A stretch of 64,000 nucleotides of DNA, from assembly GCA_001507425.1 (NCBI GenBank), contig LMAJ01000003.1, positions 406,144 to 470,143 on the forward strand, given 5' to 3'. The translations under genes and the position numbers were made by a program. The DNA is from Flavobacteriaceae bacterium CRH (GTDB lineage: Bacteria > Bacteroidota > Bacteroidia > Flavobacteriales > Flavobacteriaceae). Position 1 is the stretch's first letter, and the number at the start of each line of letters is the position of its first letter. This document shows, piece after piece, positions 35,222 through 43,214 of the stretch. The notes below the pieces were generated by a model. The model made no database searches. It was given only the letters and a program-made list of their open reading frames with translations, and had not been told where the DNA came from.

Positions 35222-36466
35222 ATGAATCAAATCAAAAAACTATTAATTATTGGTTTCGTTTGGCCGGAACCAAACTCGTCTGCTGCTGGTGGCAGAATGA
35301 TGCAATTGATTTCTATTTTTAAGGAAAATAAATTTGAAATTACATTTGCAAGCCCGGCTTTAGACAGTGATTTTATGGTTGATTTAGCAGAATTTGGAGT
35401 AGAGAAAAAATCGATCGAATTGAATAATTCCAGTTTTGATGATTTTATAATTGGTTTGAATCCTGATGTAGTTTTGTTTGACCGTTTTATGATTGAAGAA
35501 CAGTTTGGTTGGCGTCTTTCTGAAAATTGCCCAAAAGCGATTCGATTGTTAGATACGGAAGATTTGCATTGTTTGAGAACGGCACGCCAAAAAGCTTTTA
35601 AAGAAAACAGAACATTTGAATTAAATGATTTACTTTCAGAAGAAGTAGCAAAGCGAGAAATTGCGAGTATTTTAAGATGTGATTTATCATTTATTATTTC
35701 TCAATTTGAGATGAATATTCTAAAGGAAGTTTTTAAAATAGATTCGGGTTTACTTCATTATCTTCCTTTTTTAGTTGATGAAATGCATGAAGCAGATTTG
35801 TTGAAATTGCCACTGTTTGAAGAGCGTAAGAATTTTGTTTTCATCGGAAATTTTCTTCATGAACCCAATTGGAACACGGTTCAATATCTAAAAGAAACAA
35901 TTTGGCCTCTCATTAAAAAACAATTTCCAGAAGCTGTTTTAGAAGTTTATGGCGCATATCCATCACAAAAAGTATTGCAATTGCATCAGCCTAAAAATGG
36001 TTTTTTTATTATGGGAAGGGCTGCAGATGCGAATGAAATAGTAAAAAATGCCAGAGTTGTTTTGGCGCCAATTCGTTTTGGTGCAGGTTTAAAAGGAAAA
36101 TTATTAGAAGCCATGCAATGCGGAACGCCAAGTGTAACTACAACAATTGGTTCTGAAGCCATGTTTGCTAATTTGCCATGGAACGGTTTTATATCTGATG
36201 ATATTGAGAAATTTGCAAAACATGCCATTGCTTTATATCAGGATGAAAATCTTTGGAAAGAATCTCAAAAAAACGGAATTGCAATTGTAAATGAATGTTA
36301 TCAAATAAGTAAATATTCAGCAGCATTAATCGAAACAATTACGTCATTATTGAATGATTCTGAAAGTCATCGCCTTCATAATTTTATGGGAAGTCTGTTG
36401 CAGCATCACACTTTAAAAAGCACCAAATATATGGCAAAATGGATAGAAGCAAAGAATAAAAATTAA
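35222..36466 (+). CDS. Glycosyltransferase, GT-B fold (GT4-like)
   Basis: 414 residues, cytoplasmic, no signal peptide. The N-terminal Rossmann half starts KLLIIGFVWPEPNSSAAGGRMMQL, with the glycine-rich acceptor-side loop. The C-terminal half begins NFVFIGNFLHEPNWNTVQYL and contains the donor-sugar motif GAGLKGKLLEAMQCGTPSVTTTIGSEA (about 285-310) with the E-x7-E-type glutamates. Acceptor and sugar are unknown. It is not inside a polysaccharide gene cluster; the neighbours are miaE (divergent) and an aminopeptidase (convergent). The C-terminal 40 residues are basic and may contact membrane or acceptor. Confidence 0.85.
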   Translation: MNQIKKLLIIGFVWPEPNSSAAGGRMMQLISIFKENKFEITFASPALDSDFMVDLAEFGVEKKSIELNNSSFDDFIIGLNPDVVLFDRFMIEEQFGWRLSENCPKAIRLLDTEDLHCLRTARQKAFKENRTFELNDLLSEEVAKREIASILRCDLSFIISQFEMNILKEVFKIDSGLLHYLPFLVDEMHEADLLKLPLFEERKNFVFIGNFLHEPNWNTVQYLKETIWPLIKKQFPEAVLEVYGAYPSQKVLQLHQPKNGFFIMGRAADANEIVKNARVVLAPIRFGAGLKGKLLEAMQCGTPSVTTTIGSEAMFANLPWNGFISDDIEKFAKHAIALYQDENLWKESQKNGIAIVNECYQISKYSAALIETITSLLNDSESHRLHNFMGSLLQHHTLKSTKYMAKWIEAKNKN

Positions 36467-36490
36467 GTTTTAATTGTGTAATTTTTATGC

Positions 36491-36558
36491 TTGTCACCCT
36501 GAGCGGAGTAGAGGGGCACTTCAATTAGAATAAGCTTCGACTCCGTTCAGCCTGACAA
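36491..36558. repeat. Long imperfect inverted repeat
   Basis: TTGTCACCCTGAGCGGAGT (36491 onward) is mirrored by ACTCCGTTCAGCCTGACAA (ending 36558) with a few mismatches around a central loop. This word (CCTGAGCGGAGTCGA type) is a widespread intergenic element in Bacteroidota that I recall from other genomes. Confidence 0.6.
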
Positions 36559-36574
36559 AATTAATATAAAAAAA

Positions 36575-36605
36575 AGAGGCTGTCCATATTTTGGATAGCC
36601 TCTTT
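36575..36605. terminator. Bidirectional intrinsic terminator
   Basis: AGAGGCTGTCCA pairs with TGGATAGCCTCT (one G-U), with As before and TTTC after. It is shared by the glycosyltransferase gene (+) and the aminopeptidase gene (-). Confidence 0.8.
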
Positions 36606-36624
36606 CTCTATATTATTGAAATGC

Positions 36625-38472
36625 TTATTTCAACAAATCCTCAACAGCCTGAATTGTTGTTGCATGATAACCTGATTTTGCTTTGTCAAAAATTTGTTTA
36701 GCCCAAATTTTTCCTTCCGGAGTTTTTGCCATTTCTTTATAAAGCATCATTACAGATCCGGTTCTGCTAATTCCAATTAAAAACTGCTCGATTGCAGGAT
36801 TTGCAGTTTTGTACTGATGACGAATTGCCTGAACAAACCATTGACGTTTGATTATGAAATTTCCGCCTTTTGTAAAATTGAATTCAGTATCGATTGCTTC
36901 TAGTTCCTTTGCTGTAATATCAGCCGGAAGATGATCTATAAAATGCTGTTTTTCTGCAGTGGTTATGATCTTTTTGCTTAATCCTTTCACACCGGTTTCT
37001 CTCCAGCTTTTTTGAATTTTATCAATCGCATCAAAATCGGCAGAACTTACAGGAGTAATATTTGAAGGAATTCCAGGTTTGTAAATCCAGTCTTCTAATT
37101 TTATTTTATCTGCCAGCGCTTTGTCATCTTTGATAAGGTTTTCGTTTATGTATTTTACAAAATCTTCTGTCGTTATCGATTGAAAAGCGTGTGCGTCGAA
37201 GTAATTTTTGATGAAAACATCGAATTTTTCACGTCCTACGGCATTTTCAATTACTCTTAAAAATGCATATCCTTTTACATATGGAATTAAGCTGATTCCG
37301 TCATCAGGATTTCTTCCGGTTAAACTCACTTTAAGTCTTGTGTCAGGATTTGTGTCTCCATATTCAGCTACATTATCAACTAATTCTTTGCGGGTTATAA
37401 CGTTTTGCATTTCAAATTCTTTCTTTCCAAAGATTGCTTCGCCAATGCGGTGTTCTACATAAGTGGTAAAACCTTCGTTTAACCAAATATCATCCCAGGT
37501 TGCATTTGTAACTAAGTTTCCGCTCCAGCTATGACCTAGTTCGTGCGCCAATAAACTCGTTAAAGAACGATCTCCGGCAATAACTCCCGGAGTTAAGAAA
37601 GTTAAGTTTGGATTTTCCATTCCGCCGTAAGGGAAACTTGGAGGTAAAACCAAAACATCATAACGTCCCCAACGATATGGACCGTATAATTTTTCGGCAG
37701 CAACAACCATTTTTCCTAATTCAGCAAATTCCCAAGCCGATTTTTTTAACATCGATGGTTCTGCGTAAACTCCTGTTCTGTTATCGATAGATTGAAATTC
37801 CAGATCTCCAACGGCAATTGCCATTAAGTAAGACGGAATTGCTTTGTCTTGTTTAAAAGTATAAACTCCGGTATTGTTTTTCTTTTGTGGATTTACAGCG
37901 CTCATTACTGCCAACAAATCTTTAGGAACTGTAACTTTTGCATTATACGTAAAACGAACCCCCGGCGAATCCTGACATGGAATCCAGGTTCTTGACCAAA
38001 TACTTTCGCCTTGAGAAAAAAGGAATGGTTTCTTTTTATCTGCTGTTTGCTGTGATGTTAACCATTGTAGTGCAACAGCATCTTTCGTTGTTTTATAGTA
38101 AATATTAACTTTAGTTGTATTTGGTTCTATAGTAATATGAAGTGGTTTTCCGTGAAATTCAACCGCTTTACCAAGCTCAAATTTGGTTTCTTTTTCATCA
38201 TCGCCCAAAGTTACTTTAGTAATTTCAAGTGTGTTTTCATCAAAGATAATTTCATTTCCTTTGCTGATATTGTCGATTTGCCAAGAAGCTTTTCCTGAAA
38301 TAGTTTGTGTATCAAAATCAACTTTGATATCAAGATCTAAGTGTTTTACAACGGCAAGTTCCGGTTTAGAAAATGTATGTTCGTCTTTAACAACTGCTTT
38401 TTTTTCAACGCTGTCTTTTTTCTGACAGGCTGCAACTGCTAAAAACAAAACGAATAAATAAACTTTTTTCAT
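36625..38472 (-). CDS. M1 family aminopeptidase lipoprotein (leukotriene A4 hydrolase-like)
   Basis: 615 residues. The lipoprotein signal ends AVAAC (C16). The saddle domain is followed by the exopeptidase motif GGMEN (283-287) and the zinc site HELGH (H310, E311, H314) with the distant ligand E333 in LNEGFTTYVE. The C-terminal helical domain is of the LTA4H type (TPEGKIWAKQIFDKAKSGYHATT). It is a zinc aminopeptidase trimming peptides, probably anchored in the outer or inner membrane facing the periplasm. Monocistronic: terminators lie on both sides. Confidence 0.94.
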   Translation of the reverse strand: MKKVYLFVLFLAVAACQKKDSVEKKAVVKDEHTFSKPELAVVKHLDLDIKVDFDTQTISGKASWQIDNISKGNEIIFDENTLEITKVTLGDDEKETKFELGKAVEFHGKPLHITIEPNTTKVNIYYKTTKDAVALQWLTSQQTADKKKPFLFSQGESIWSRTWIPCQDSPGVRFTYNAKVTVPKDLLAVMSAVNPQKKNNTGVYTFKQDKAIPSYLMAIAVGDLEFQSIDNRTGVYAEPSMLKKSAWEFAELGKMVVAAEKLYGPYRWGRYDVLVLPPSFPYGGMENPNLTFLTPGVIAGDRSLTSLLAHELGHSWSGNLVTNATWDDIWLNEGFTTYVEHRIGEAIFGKKEFEMQNVITRKELVDNVAEYGDTNPDTRLKVSLTGRNPDDGISLIPYVKGYAFLRVIENAVGREKFDVFIKNYFDAHAFQSITTEDFVKYINENLIKDDKALADKIKLEDWIYKPGIPSNITPVSSADFDAIDKIQKSWRETGVKGLSKKIITTAEKQHFIDHLPADITAKELEAIDTEFNFTKGGNFIIKRQWFVQAIRHQYKTANPAIEQFLIGISRTGSVMMLYKEMAKTPEGKIWAKQIFDKAKSGYHATTIQAVEDLLK

Positions 38473-38512
38473 TTTTATTAAGTATTGGATTTAAGAATCT
38501 AAATTAAATAAA

Positions 38513-38544
38513 AAATCCCGTTCTGATTACTCAAAACGGGATTT
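38513..38544 (-). terminator. Intrinsic terminator of the pdhA-E2 operon
   Basis: AAATCCCGTT pairs with AACGGGATTT. An A-rich left flank gives a T-tract on the minus strand. It lies 51 bases after the E2 stop. Confidence 0.8.
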
Positions 38545-38561
38545 AAATATAAATTACCTTG

Positions 38562-38577
38562 TCCCGAAGTCTCGGGA
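38562..38577. repeat. Palindrome TCCCGAAGTnTCGGGA, copy 2
   Basis: TCCCGAAGTCTCGGGA differs from the copy at 30224 by one centre base. It lies between the E2 stop and its terminator. Confidence 0.55.
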
Positions 38578-38594
38578 TGCTCAGGTTAACAAAG

Positions 38595-40244
38595 TTATGC
38601 TAACATTGTAACCGGGCTTTCGATAAATTGTTTTAATGTTTGTAAAAATTGAGCCCCGGTTGCACCGTCAATTGTTCTGTGGTCACAAGCTAATGATAAT
38701 ATCATGGTGTTTCCAACTACAATCTGACCGTTTTTAACTACTGGTTTCTCAACAATCGCACCTACAGAAAGGATAGCAGAGTTTGGTTGGTTGATAATTG
38801 AATTGAATTCAGTAATACCAAACATTCCAAGGTTAGATACTGTAAAAGTACTTCCTTCCATTTCTTGTGGTCCAAGTTTTTTGTTTTTAGCTCTTCCGGC
38901 AAGATCTCTTACTGATGCGCCAATTTGAGATAAACTCATAGCATCTGTAAATTTCAATACAGGAACTACTAATCCGTCTTCAACAGCTACGGCAATACCA
39001 ATATTAACGTGGTGGTTGATGATGATAGCATCTTCTTTCCACTGAGAATTAATTTTTGGATGTTTTTTCAATGCTAAAGCACAAGCTTTAATCACCATAT
39101 CGTTGAAAGAAACTTTTGTTTCAGGAACAGTATTAATTGTCGCTCTTGCCTGCATTGCTTCATCCATACTTACTTCGATCACTAAGTTGTAGTGAGGAGC
39201 AGTGAATAAAGATTCTGCTAAACGTTTTGCGATAATTTTACGCATTTGAGAATTTTTGATCTCTTCTGTGAAAACTTCTCCGGCAGGAACAAATACTTTT
39301 GGTGTGGCAGGTGCAGCAGTTTCAGCTTTTGGTGCAGTAGAAGTTGCAGTTGCAGCAGGTTGTGCCTGTGCAGATGGAGTAAAGTTCTCGATATCGCTTT
39401 TTACGATACGTCCGTTTTCTCCGGATCCTTTAACCTGAGTTAATTGGATTCCTTTATCAGAAGCAATTTTTTTAGCTAATGGTGAAGCTAAAATTCTTCC
39501 GTCTGATGTGTTATTTACTGTTTCAGTTGCTTTTTCAGCGGCAGGGGCAGCTTTTTCTTCTGTTGCAGGAGCACTTACAGTTGCAGTTCCTCCGGCAGTA
39601 TAATTATCAGCAATTCCGGAAATGTCAGTTCCTGCAGGTCCAATGATAGCTAATAAACTATCAACAGGTGCAGTATTTCCTTCCTGAATCCCGATGTATA
39701 ATAATGTTCCGGCATTGAAAGACTCAAACTCCATAGTAGCCTTGTCTGTTTCAATTTCAGCTAAGATATCGCCTTCAGCTACAGCATCACCTTCTTTTTT
39801 CAACCAGCTTGCTACAGTTCCTTCTGTCATTGTATCGCTCAAACGTGGCATAGTTACAACTACAACACCTTTTGGTAATTCAGTTGCGGCTTTTGCAGGA
39901 GCAGCAGTTTCCGTTTTAACTTCAGCAGCTGGAGCTTCTTTAGTTTCTGCTTTTGGAGCTTCGGCAGGAGCATCTCCACCAGCCAATAAAGCTGAAATGT
40001 CTTCTCCTTCGTTTCCAATAATTGCTAATAATGAATCAACCGGAGCAGTTTCTCCAGCCTGAATTCCGATATGTAAAAGAGTTCCTTCGTTGAAAGACTC
40101 AAATTCCATTGTTGCTTTATCTGTTTCAATTTCAGCAAGGATATCTCCTTCGCTAATTTTGTCGCCTACTTTTTTTAACCAAGTCGCTACCGTTCCTTCC
40201 GTCATAGTATCGCTCAAACGAGGCATTGTTACTTTTATCGCCAT
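38595..40244 (-). CDS. pdhC: Pyruvate dehydrogenase E2, dihydrolipoamide acetyltransferase
   Basis: 549 residues. E2 forms the core of the pyruvate dehydrogenase complex and transfers acetyl groups to CoA. Two nearly identical lipoyl domains carry ETDKATMEFES with lipoylated K43 and K168, separated by Ala/Pro/Glu-rich flexible linkers. A peripheral-subunit-binding domain follows (ILASPLAKKIASDKGI, about 249-287), then the catalytic domain with the active-site His in DHRTIDG (H522). It follows pdhA by 4 bp on the same strand. E1beta and E3 genes are not in the window. Confidence 0.96.
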   Translation of the reverse strand: MAIKVTMPRLSDTMTEGTVATWLKKVGDKISEGDILAEIETDKATMEFESFNEGTLLHIGIQAGETAPVDSLLAIIGNEGEDISALLAGGDAPAEAPKAETKEAPAAEVKTETAAPAKAATELPKGVVVVTMPRLSDTMTEGTVASWLKKEGDAVAEGDILAEIETDKATMEFESFNAGTLLYIGIQEGNTAPVDSLLAIIGPAGTDISGIADNYTAGGTATVSAPATEEKAAPAAEKATETVNNTSDGRILASPLAKKIASDKGIQLTQVKGSGENGRIVKSDIENFTPSAQAQPAATATSTAPKAETAAPATPKVFVPAGEVFTEEIKNSQMRKIIAKRLAESLFTAPHYNLVIEVSMDEAMQARATINTVPETKVSFNDMVIKACALALKKHPKINSQWKEDAIIINHHVNIGIAVAVEDGLVVPVLKFTDAMSLSQIGASVRDLAGRAKNKKLGPQEMEGSTFTVSNLGMFGITEFNSIINQPNSAILSVGAIVEKPVVKNGQIVVGNTMILSLACDHRTIDGATGAQFLQTLKQFIESPVTMLA

Positions 40245-40250
40245 AATATA

Positions 40251-41249
40251 TTATAGTTTATGAGGTGTGAATGGGTAATCTTCTTGTGCGTATACTACAT
40301 CGTATAATTGTTGTAATTCAGGATATGGAGATTCTTCAGCGAATTTCACACATTCTTCAACCAGGTCTTTTACTCTTTGGTCAATTACTTCAATTTCTTC
40401 TTCTGTAGCATATTTTTGATCCATAATTACATCTAAAACCTGAGTAATTGGGTCAATTTTTTTGTACTCTTCAACCTCTTCTTTAGAACGGTATAATTGT
40501 GCATCAGACATTGAGTGTCCTCTGTAACGGTACGTTTTCATTTCAAGGAAAGTAGGTCCGTCACCACGACGAGCTCTGTCAATTGCTTCTGTCATTGCTT
40601 CAGCAACTTTTACAGGATTCATTCCGTCAACAGGTCCGCAAGGCATTTCATATCCTAAACCAAGTTTCCAGATATCAGTATGGTTTGCAGTTCTTTCAAC
40701 AGAAGTTCCCATTGCATAACCGTTGTTTTCAACGATAAATACAACTGGTAATTTCCATAGCATTGCCATGTTAAAAGCTTCGTGTAATGAACCTTGTCTT
40801 GCAGCTCCATCACCAAAATAAGTCATGGTAACACCGCCAGTGTTGAAATATTTATCTGCAAAAGCTAAACCGGCTCCAACAGGAATTTGTCCACCTACAA
40901 TTCCGTGACCTCCGTAAAAACGGTGTTCTTTAGAGAAAATGTGCATAGAACCTCCCATACCTTTAGAAGTTCCTGTTGCTTTTCCCAAAAGTTCAGCCAT
41001 TACGCGTCTGGGATCAACTCCCATACCAATTGGCTGCACGTGGTTTCTGTAAGCAGTAATCATTTTATCTTTAGTCAGGTCCATAGCATGCAAAGCACCT
41101 GCTAATACAGCTTCCTGTCCATTATATAAGTGTAGAAAACCTCTAACTTTTTGTTGAATGTATAATGCTGCAAGTTTGTCTTCAAACTTTCTCCAAAGTA
41201 GCATGTCTTCGTACCACTTTAAATATACTTCTTTTGTAACTTCTTTCAT
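40251..41249 (-). CDS. pdhA: Pyruvate dehydrogenase E1 component, alpha subunit
   Basis: 332 residues from the ATG at 41249 (MKEVTKEVYLKWYEDM). A TTG 34 codons upstream opens a longer frame but lies in the promoter region, so it is rejected. The thiamine diphosphate motif runs from GDGAARQG (GDG at 136-138) to ENNGYAMGTS (NN at 165-166). The phosphorylation-loop-like region YRGHSMSDAQLYR is conserved. E1alpha with E1beta decarboxylates pyruvate and loads acetyl groups on E2. The gene directly precedes E2, while E1beta is missing from the operon. Confidence 0.96.
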   Translation of the reverse strand: MKEVTKEVYLKWYEDMLLWRKFEDKLAALYIQQKVRGFLHLYNGQEAVLAGALHAMDLTKDKMITAYRNHVQPIGMGVDPRRVMAELLGKATGTSKGMGGSMHIFSKEHRFYGGHGIVGGQIPVGAGLAFADKYFNTGGVTMTYFGDGAARQGSLHEAFNMAMLWKLPVVFIVENNGYAMGTSVERTANHTDIWKLGLGYEMPCGPVDGMNPVKVAEAMTEAIDRARRGDGPTFLEMKTYRYRGHSMSDAQLYRSKEEVEEYKKIDPITQVLDVIMDQKYATEEEIEVIDQRVKDLVEECVKFAEESPYPELQQLYDVVYAQEDYPFTPHKL

Positions 41250-41331
41250 CTGAATTCTTTCTTTTGCTAAAGTTGTTTGTGTTATCAATTGTTGCCTATA
41301 ACGCAAAATAGTTTCCTCCCACAAATTTGCG

Positions 41332-41345
41332 CCCGAAAGGTCGGG
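41332..41345. repeat. CCCGA/TCGGG hairpin in the pdhA leader
   Basis: CCCGA-AAGG-TCGGG, related to the palindromes at 30224 and 38562. If the promoter box at 41349-41356 is used, this hairpin lies at the 5' end of the pdhA transcript. Confidence 0.45.
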
Positions 41346-41348
41346 ATG

Positions 41349-41356
41349 CAAAAATA
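41349..41356 (-). promoter_or_regulatory. TAnnTTTG promoter box of pdhA
   Basis: The minus strand reads TATTTTTG, implying a leader of about 90 bases that starts with a hairpin. Confidence 0.5.
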
Positions 41357-41406
41357 AGACATTCCGTTTAAGAACTAAAATTTAAAAGAGACTTTTTGGC
41401 TTTTTT

Positions 41407-41889
41407 TTACAAGAACTTTTTATCGAACATAAAAGGAAGCAAATTTTTGAGGGATGTTGATTTATAAACCTCGCCAATTTCACCCATAAAATAGATTTCT
41501 ATAGGGGTATCTTGTTTGATTTCGTATTCTGCAATTGACTGTCTGCATGAGCCACAAGGCGGAATTGGAGCTTTGGTCTGGTTATTGTCTGAAGCGGCTG
41601 TAATTGCCATTTTTAAAATTTTGGCTTCGGGATAAACACTTCCGGAATAAAAAATGGCAACACGTTCTGCACATAACCCTGACGGATAAGCTGCGTTTTC
41701 CTGATTTGATCCTAAAACTATTTTTCCATTATCCAGAAGTAAAGCAGCGCCAACTCTAAATTGTGAATAGGGTGCGTAGGCTTTTTTTCGAATTTCAATA
41801 GCTTGTTCCATTAGACTTTGAATGTCGTTTGGTAATTCTTCTTTTGAGTCGTATACCAAAAATGATGATGTAACGCTAATCTCTTTCAT
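41407..41889 (-). CDS. cdd: Cytidine deaminase
   Basis: 160 residues. It converts cytidine and deoxycytidine to uridine forms in pyrimidine salvage. It has the homotetrameric CDA layout: YAPYSQFRVGAALLL, NQENAAYPSGLCAER (zinc ligand C73 and catalytic E75 in CAE) and PCGSCRQ (C112, C115). The length is slightly above the 130-140 of minimal CDAs because of an N-terminal extension of about 20 residues. It lies between the porU-porV operon and pdhA on the same strand, insulated by the terminator at 41902-41940. Confidence 0.95.
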   Translation of the reverse strand: MKEISVTSSFLVYDSKEELPNDIQSLMEQAIEIRKKAYAPYSQFRVGAALLLDNGKIVLGSNQENAAYPSGLCAERVAIFYSGSVYPEAKILKMAITAASDNNQTKAPIPPCGSCRQSIAEYEIKQDTPIEIYFMGEIGEVYKSTSLKNLLPFMFDKKFL

Positions 41890-41901
41890 TGTTTTTATGG
41901 G

Positions 41902-41940
41902 AAAAAAAATCCAAACTTCTAAGAAATCAGAAGTTTGGAT
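41902..41940 (-). terminator. Intrinsic terminator of porU-porV
   Basis: Perfect 12-bp arms ATCCAAACTTCT (41909-41920) and AGAAGTTTGGAT (41929-41940). An A-run at 41902-41909 becomes the T-tract on the minus strand. Confidence 0.88.
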
Positions 41941-41965
41941 TGTTATTATTGTTTATGTTTTTTGT

Positions 41966-43174
41966 TTAGTAAACTTCGTATTTGTCGCCAAAGTTAAAGG
42001 TTAAAGAAAAACGAAGGGTGTTTTCAAGCGGATTTTTAACTTTTGATGATGAGAATAAATAAGAAACGTCAACTTTTACTACATTATATTTGAAACCGGC
42101 GCCTAAAGAGAAAAATTGTCGTGCACCTTTCATCGGACTTTCGTGAAAATATCCGGCTCTTACTGCAAATGAATCCTGATACATATATTCTGCACCTACA
42201 CTATAAGTAATCTCTTTTATCTCTTCACTAAAACCGCCCGGAGCATCTCCAAAAGATTTAAATATTCCTGAAACCCATCCAATGTCTTTGTAATCCTGAT
42301 ATGCTTTAGCGTCTGCTGCTTCCTGAGTAGTATCTCCTGCATCTAAATAATCGCCATCTCCGTTAGCATCTACCGGAGTTCCTGGTCCCGGAGGTGTTGG
42401 TACTAATAGTTTTGTAAATTCTACACTAACTCCTACCTTATTATAGTCGTCTAAAATAAAATCAAAACCACCACCTAATCTTAAGTTTGCGGGTAAAAAG
42501 TTGGCACTGATATCGTCATTATCATAACTAATTTTAGGGCCTAAATTTTGCATGTTAAAACCTGCTCTCCATCTGCCATTAAAATCGGTGTAAGCAATTT
42601 CGTCAGATTGATAATAACCTGCAACGTCTACAGCAAAAGATTTTGCCGCTGATGCATCAACATCTTCTGAAGCAATTTTTAAATTAGAACTTATAAATCT
42701 TGCCCCAACCGCCATTGAGAATTTATCACTCAATTTTAATGAGTAAGATCCGTCTATAGCAAGTTCATTTGGAGAAACTACTCTTGCTGCTTCATTTGGA
42801 TCTCCTGTTGTTCTCAACTCAATGTCTCCAAAACCAAAATAACGTAAGCTTGCTGCAAATGCGCTTCGCTCATTAATTTTGTTGTAGTAATTTACCTGGC
42901 CAAGAGAAATGTCGTTGGCTAAATCTGTTAAATAAGGAGTGTAGCTTATTGCAAGTCCTTGCGCTTCTACTGCAAATGCATATTTTGCGGGATTCCATTG
43001 TTGTGAATAAGCATCGGTAGCGGTAGCAACTCCTTGATCTGCTAAACCGGCGGCTCTTGCGTCTGCTGCAACTAGTAAAAATGGAACTCCTGTAGTAATT
43101 GGACGTTCAATATTTTGGGCTTTTGCGTATGTGATAACTAATAAACAAATTAAAAGTAGAGATATTTTTTTCAT
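41966..43174 (-). CDS. porV: Type IX secretion system outer-membrane protein PorV
   Basis: 402 residues, signal peptide (LLLICLLVITYAKAQ). PorV is a FadL-like barrel that collects type IX substrates from the translocon and delivers them to the PorU attachment complex. The family start is clear: ITTGVPFLLVAADARAAGLADQGVATATDAYSQQWNPAKYAF. Glycine- and aromatic-rich strands follow, and the C-terminus ends in a barrel strand (LRFSLTFNFGDKYEVY). A short loop rich in Pro, Gly and Asp near residues 255-275 (PTPPGPGTPVDANGDGD) looks variable. It is the second gene after porU, with a 40-bp gap. Confidence 0.96.
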   Translation of the reverse strand: MKKISLLLICLLVITYAKAQNIERPITTGVPFLLVAADARAAGLADQGVATATDAYSQQWNPAKYAFAVEAQGLAISYTPYLTDLANDISLGQVNYYNKINERSAFAASLRYFGFGDIELRTTGDPNEAARVVSPNELAIDGSYSLKLSDKFSMAVGARFISSNLKIASEDVDASAAKSFAVDVAGYYQSDEIAYTDFNGRWRAGFNMQNLGPKISYDNDDISANFLPANLRLGGGFDFILDDYNKVGVSVEFTKLLVPTPPGPGTPVDANGDGDYLDAGDTTQEAADAKAYQDYKDIGWVSGIFKSFGDAPGGFSEEIKEITYSVGAEYMYQDSFAVRAGYFHESPMKGARQFFSLGAGFKYNVVKVDVSYLFSSSKVKNPLENTLRFSLTFNFGDKYEVY

Positions 43175-43214
43175 TTATAGAATTAGGGTTTTTGTGGTAA
43201 AAATATATATATTA

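Noticed and set aside
39694..40062. Long open frame on the + strand across the E2 gene
   Set aside because: It is the antisense of Ala/Pro-rich linkers and lipoyl domains; codon bias of the real gene leaves the complement open.
41250..41351. Longer PdhA with 34 extra N-terminal residues
   Set aside because: It starts at TTG inside the promoter box, and the known family N-terminus begins at the internal ATG.
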